This document shows, piece by piece, positions 48,763 to 51,564 of a DNA stretch of 51,564 bases (position 1 is the stretch's first letter; every line of letters starts with the position of its first letter). The notes under the pieces were generated by a model that searched no databases, was not told the DNA's origin, and worked only from the letters and a program-made list of their open reading frames with translations. This stretch comes from JBBILG01 sp037445085 (GTDB taxonomy: Bacteria > Pseudomonadota > Gammaproteobacteria > Burkholderiales > Methylophilaceae), in NCBI GenBank assembly GCA_037445085.1, contig JBBILG010000003.1, forward strand, positions 1 through 51,564, in the 5' to 3' direction. The translations under genes were made by a program, and so were the position numbers.

Positions 48763-49641
48763 ATGTTCCGCGATCCGCAACGATGTCCGCGTCGCCGGCG
48801 CCTGTGGGAGCTCGATCGGGCCAGTGTCACGGCGGTGCTGAGGGTGTGCTTCACTGCCGAGGACCTGCGCCATCTGCTCGCGTGCAACGGACAATCCGGT
48901 TTGCTCCGCAATGGCGACGACCTCTACCGGTTGGCGGCGCGGCTGTGCGGAGAGCCGACGTCGCTGGCTGTTTACTTGCAGCACAGGCTGGGGGCCAGAT
49001 ACAACCTCACCGTGCAGCACAGCAAGACGGCGAGCTCTCCCGGCGAACTCGGGGCCTTGTGGCGCAATGCCGTCCGGGATGGGGAAATTGCCGGCGTCCT
49101 GTGGGCAACGCTGTGCCATTCGGCATGCACCAGGGCGTTGAGAAAGAGGATGCTGCAGGTCGTGCGCGATGTGCATGGTCCGATGACGCTCGCCGATCGC
49201 TGCCTGCTCGGGCTCACCCGCTACTGCCGGCTCGTCGGCGAATGCGCGCTGCATTGGGCCGGGCTGCGCCGGGCGGACATCCGCCCATCACGCGCGTCAT
49301 GCACTCCGGTCGAGACCTCTGTGGCCGGAAGCGACGCGGGAGAGTCCGCGCATGCCAGGGTTGCCGCCGGCCTTGCCGGTGCCGCGCACGAGCCGGTGAG
49401 CGGGGCGGCCGGCGCACTCCAGCGGGCCATGACAGACAAAAGAAATCTTTCGTTGGCACGGGCGGCCGCGGAGGCGCTGATCTGCCGCACGGCTTGCATC
49501 CGTCACGGCGGCTACTGGCGCGACAGTGAACAATGCAGGCGCACGGGCATGCCCTGTGTACACGATGGTGACGCTGCGGTGGCGCGTGACGTCGAAGCGC
49601 GGGAAATACGGGCACGGGAAACGTCTTGCTCATCTGATTAA
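48763..49641 (+). CDS. hypothetical Cys/Arg-rich protein of a Fur-controlled locus (292 aa)
   Basis: A 292-residue protein (MFRDPQRCPRRRRLWELD ...). Most of it is helical, and the C-terminal 80 residues contain Cys motifs (CRTACIRHGG, CRRTGMPC). I cannot place it in a family. Arg-rich N-terminus and no signal peptide imply a cytoplasmic protein. It directly follows the 87-residue gene and ends where the second Fur-like box begins. A GTG/ATG at 48703 is in the preceding gene and less likely. Confidence 0.65.
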   Translation: MFRDPQRCPRRRRLWELDRASVTAVLRVCFTAEDLRHLLACNGQSGLLRNGDDLYRLAARLCGEPTSLAVYLQHRLGARYNLTVQHSKTASSPGELGALWRNAVRDGEIAGVLWATLCHSACTRALRKRMLQVVRDVHGPMTLADRCLLGLTRYCRLVGECALHWAGLRRADIRPSRASCTPVETSVAGSDAGESAHARVAAGLAGAAHEPVSGAAGALQRAMTDKRNLSLARAAAEALICRTACIRHGGYWRDSEQCRRTGMPCVHDGDAAVARDVEAREIRARETSCSSD

Positions 49642-49658
49642 TAATAGTTATCATTTAC
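49640..49658 (+). promoter_or_regulatory. second Fur-box-like site
   Basis: AATAATAGTTATCATTTAC matches 13 of 19 positions of the Fur consensus and is AT-rich in a GC-rich region. It starts at the end of the 292-aa gene, 88 bp upstream of the ATG at 49746. Confidence 0.6.
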
Positions 49659-49745
49659 ATTCATTTGTATCCCAGCCAGCCACCCTCGCATGTTCCGTGC
49701 AGGCAGCCAGCCATTTGTCAACGCGTCAGGCTACGGGGTGGATCC

Positions 49746-49982
49746 ATGGAAAATCATTCGAACTGCTGCAGGCTGCTGCTCGCGAGGCACCATTCATGCC
49801 AGGTGGTGTACTGCGAGCAGTGCGGTGTCGTCGAGGTTAGCATCGGCGCGCTGAGTGTGCGTCTGGACGGCGAGGCCTTCGTCTGCCTTGCCGCCACCCT
49901 GGCGGAAGCGCGGGCCGTCCTGCACAGACTGAAGCATCGCCAGGATGAAGTGCCCGAGCGGCGTGCCGGAGCGGTGCATTAG
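49746..49982 (+). CDS. small Cys-rich protein of unknown function (78 aa)
   Basis: A 78-residue protein whose N-terminal half carries Cys/His residues (NCCRLLLARHHSCQVVYCEQC), perhaps a metal-binding finger, and whose C-terminal half (VSIGALSVRLDGEAFVCLAA) resembles the matching part of the next gene product. No family recognised. ATG at 49746 was chosen as it follows a GGATCC linker and the Fur-like site; longer upstream frames overlap the box. It ends 30 bp before the 85-aa gene. Confidence 0.65.
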   Translation: MENHSNCCRLLLARHHSCQVVYCEQCGVVEVSIGALSVRLDGEAFVCLAATLAEARAVLHRLKHRQDEVPERRAGAVH

Positions 49983-50012
49983 CAGGCCACGGAACCTGTC
50001 CATGGAGCGCCC

Positions 50013-50270
50013 ATGAAAAACCCTCATGACGACGACTGGCGCGTGCTGTCACGCCATGACCAGTGGGCGGTCGAGTATCGCATGGACTCGTCCGTGCTGC
50101 GTATCCGGGCGGAGGGGGTGACCCTGTACCTGGATCGGGATGGTTACCGGTTGCTGTGGGGGTTGCTGTCGTACGGCCTGGACGAACTGGAGCGGCTTGA
50201 GGAGGCGGGTGGCCAGAAATCGGCCCGTAGCGCGTTGCTTGAGGCCGCGCTGTCGGGGGTGTGCCACTGA
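50013..50270 (+). CDS. small hypothetical protein (85 aa), apparent paralogue of its neighbour
   Basis: An 85-residue cytoplasmic protein. The segment VTLYLDRDGYRLLWGLLSYG followed by LDELERLEE aligns with SVRLDGEAFVCLAATLAEAR followed by AVLHRLK in the preceding gene: same beta-strand, LD turn and amphipathic helix with Leu in register. It lacks the Cys finger. No family known to me. It lies 110 bp before the S4 paralogue. Confidence 0.68.
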   Translation: MKNPHDDDWRVLSRHDQWAVEYRMDSSVLRIRAEGVTLYLDRDGYRLLWGLLSYGLDELERLEEAGGQKSARSALLEAALSGVCH

Positions 50271-50380
50271 GAAGCTGCCGCAAAAATTGCTGCGGACGGC
50301 CCTCCGCGCAAATTTTCCGAAGACAAGCTTCTGAATCAATCGGCCGGGAAGGCCGCAAGCCACTTATCAAGGAGTCAAGC
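50271..50380 (+). promoter_or_regulatory. candidate regulatory leader of the S4 paralogue
   Basis: Two alternative hairpins share GCGG: CCGCA/TGCGG (50278-50295) and GCGGA/TCCGC (50292-50307). A later hairpin GGCC-GGGAA-GGCC sits at 50342-50354, followed by AAGGAG before the ATG. Ribosomal protein leaders often form competing structures; this is a suggestion only. Confidence 0.3.
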
Positions 50381-50998
50381 ATGTCACGTTACACGGGGGC
50401 GCGTCTCAAGGTCGTGCGCGCATTGGGCACGGAGTTGCCGGGACTGTCGCGCAGGAGCATCGGGAACAGGCCGCATCCGCCAGGACAGCACGGGGCGTCG
50501 GCGGCGCGGCGCAGGAAATCGGACTACGGTCTGGCGTTGCGCGAGAAGCAGAAGCTGCGCTTCAACTACGGAGTCGGCGAAAGGCAGTTGCGCCGCCTGA
50601 TGGTGGAGGCGCGGCGTCGCGTCGGCCACACCGGGGACAACCTGCTGCAGTTGCTGGAATCCCGCCTGGACAACCTGGTATTCCGGGCCGGGCTGGCGCC
50701 GACCATTCTGGCCGCGCGGCAACTGGTCAGTCACGGCCACATCCGCCTCAACGGCCGCAAGGCCGACATCCCGTCCCTGTGTTTCAGGGCCGGGGACGAA
50801 ATCACCCTGCGCGAGCGCTCGCGCAGCATCCCGGTGGTCCGGGAATGCCTGGCCGAACCCGCCCTGGAGCGTCCGCAATGGCTGGAATGGGACGAAGCCG
50901 CGCAGCGGGCCAGAGTCACCCGGTTGCCCGAGGCCGACGAGGTGCCGTTCCCCATCGAAATCCAGCTCGTGGTGCAGCACTACGCCACGCGGATCTGA
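50381..50998 (+). CDS. ribosomal protein S4 paralogue
   Basis: A 205-residue bacterial S4 (MSRYTGARLKVVRALGTELP). The N-terminal domain with RPHPPGQHGASAARRRKSDYGLALREKQKLRF is followed by the S4 RNA-binding domain (LLESRLDNLVFRAGLAPTIL, ARQLVSHGHIRLNG). The usual N-terminal cysteine of the housekeeping protein is replaced. It is more divergent than a housekeeping S4 and it is not in the alpha operon, so I treat it as an extra, probably starvation-induced copy. It sits between iron-type genes and a TonB receptor. Confidence 0.9.
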   Translation: MSRYTGARLKVVRALGTELPGLSRRSIGNRPHPPGQHGASAARRRKSDYGLALREKQKLRFNYGVGERQLRRLMVEARRRVGHTGDNLLQLLESRLDNLVFRAGLAPTILAARQLVSHGHIRLNGRKADIPSLCFRAGDEITLRERSRSIPVVRECLAEPALERPQWLEWDEAAQRARVTRLPEADEVPFPIEIQLVVQHYATRI

Positions 50999-51016
50999 TG
51001 ACAAGCGGATCAAGGG

Positions 51017-51301
51017 ATGACAATGAAAATGCACAAACCAACAATATTCCGCCTGACTGCGGCCACCGTACTGCTGGCCGGCGCGATGCCCGTCCTGTCC
51101 GCTGCCGAAAGTGCCGACGAAGAACTCGTCCTGGACGCGGTGGTGGTGCAGGGCACCGGATACCGCACCACCGGCACGCAGTCCGAGCTCAAGCCCATGG
51201 AGGCGCCGATGGGCTACGAGATTTATGACCACGAGTTGCTGGTCGCACGTCAGGAGAAGTGGCCCCGTTTGATTGGACAGAAAGTTTCAAGATTTAAGTG
51301 A
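51017..51301 (+). pseudogene. TonB-dependent receptor, truncated by an insertion sequence
   Basis: The first 81 or so residues are those of a TonB receptor: signal peptide (MTMKMHKPTIFRLTAATVLL), then EELVLDAVVVQGTGYRTTG and TQSELKPMEAPMGYEIYDHELLVARQ, which fits the TonB box and the start of the plug of siderophore receptors. After RQEK (about base 51259) the frame runs into IS DNA and ends 13 codons later. The rest of the receptor is not in the window. It starts 18 bp after the S4 paralogue, so the same transcript would have carried both. Confidence 0.9.
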
Positions 51302-51511
51302 AGCGCCTTGCGATTTTGCTTACGCTGCCTTGGGTATTGCAGGCAGGTTGTTGAAGTAAAACTCATCCGGAGTCATCCGGTCAAGCGAACTGTGCGGTCT
51401 TTGCTGATTGTACTTGGTGATGTAGCGTTCCAATCCCTGTTTTGCGGCGGTGACGCTGTCGTAGGCATGGAGGTAAACCTCCTCGTACTTGATTGAGCGC
51501 CACAGCGCCGA
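51260..51511 (-). mobile_element. IS3-family insertion sequence, partial
   Basis: One end is at about 51260, where the typical IS3 terminus TGGCCCCGTTTGATTGGACA begins right after the receptor codons. Reading on the minus strand, the transposase 3' end lies at 51320-51505. The element is cut near 51506-51512 by different sequence and does not reach its other end in the window. Confidence 0.85.
51320..51505 (-). pseudogene. IS3-family transposase OrfB, C-terminal fragment
   Basis: About 61 residues of an integrase core (rve) C-terminus: LWRSIKYEEVYLHAYDSV, then LERYITKYNQQRPHSSLDRM, and TPDEFYFNN, ending in PKAA. NQQRPHSSL is a hallmark of IS3 transposases; the catalytic DDE Glu region lies upstream and is lost. 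The frame continues upstream for 18 codons that are not IS3 (ending SLSASHTEILTPPSA), consistent with a second insertion. Confidence 0.88.
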
Positions 51512-51512
51512 G

Positions 51513-51564
51513 GGGGGTGTCAGAATTTCTGTGTGTGAGGCGGAGAGGGACTTTTCCACGGTGC
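51513..51564 (-). mobile_element. possible IS256-family end inside the IS3 element
   Basis: GGGGGGTGTCAGAATTTC followed by TGTGTGTGAGG resembles the terminal repeats of IS256-family elements. It begins directly where the IS3 transposase breaks and continues to the window edge. Only the end is visible. Confidence 0.45.

Noticed and set aside
49640..49658. Zur box instead of Fur box
   Set aside because: The site fits the Fur pattern (13/19) and lacks the central GTTATAATATAAC type dyad expected for Zur.

Overview
The window is GC-rich, densely packed chromosomal DNA that most resembles a betaproteobacterium (Nitrosomonadales/Rhodocyclales type). This rests on gene order (argS-SPOR-dsbA, gltBD-hemE, thiD-thiE-hemL, thiSG-apaG-mltA), the style of the proteins, an orphan pqqA, an HAE1-type RND pump and many TonB/c-di-GMP components. 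No database could be searched, so the taxon is inference. The sequence is from a draft assembly: a 10-N gap splits gltD, and closing it to zero length restores the frame exactly. Three other genes carry net single-base frame lesions.

Layout. 1-3100: glmS, then a perfect 41-bp duplication of its 3' end 98 bp downstream, an orphan ParA ATPase and a small membrane-anchored protein. 3167-6851 (minus): argS, a SPOR-domain protein, dsbA and a frameshifted short-chain dehydrogenase. 6988-12352 (plus): priA, a DUF3617 protein with a long Cys-containing extension, a D,D-carboxypeptidase-like PBP and a TMTC-like membrane/TPR protein. 12363-24345 (minus): tRNA-Gly(CCC), thiD-thiE-hemL, gdhA, gltB-gltD-hemE, which covers ammonium assimilation, tetrapyrrole and thiamin synthesis. 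24414-33350 (plus): thiS-thiG-apaG-mltA, overlapping a TonB-dependent receptor, a YfiR-like periplasmic protein and a membrane GGDEF-EAL protein, then a decayed TesA-type lipase/esterase and a DUF2062 membrane protein. 33644-38062: a Kef-type antiporter coupled to a tandem universal stress protein, then a convergent ABC exporter; both flanks carry copies of a 141-145 bp dispersed repeat.

38602-47856: a probable pyruvyltransferase-like remnant, a DUF4186 protein, tRNA-Asp, a small conserved protein, a 23-codon pqqA with its own terminator and no other pqq genes in view, a methyltransferase, and a TetR-RND adaptor-pump-outer membrane factor operon with two tandem palindromic operators. 48156-51564: small genes and an iron-uptake-like locus with two Fur-box-like sites, several uncharacterised ORFs (two look like distant paralogues), a second, cysteine-free ribosomal protein S4, and a TonB receptor gene cut after about 80 codons by an IS3-family end. 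That IS3 element is itself interrupted at the window edge by what looks like an IS256-type end.

The most noteworthy systems are the TonB receptor/YfiR/c-di-GMP enzyme module fused by overlapping codons to a thiamin/murein operon, the iron-type locus that includes a spare ribosomal protein, the orphan PQQ precursor peptide, and the att-like duplication at glmS.
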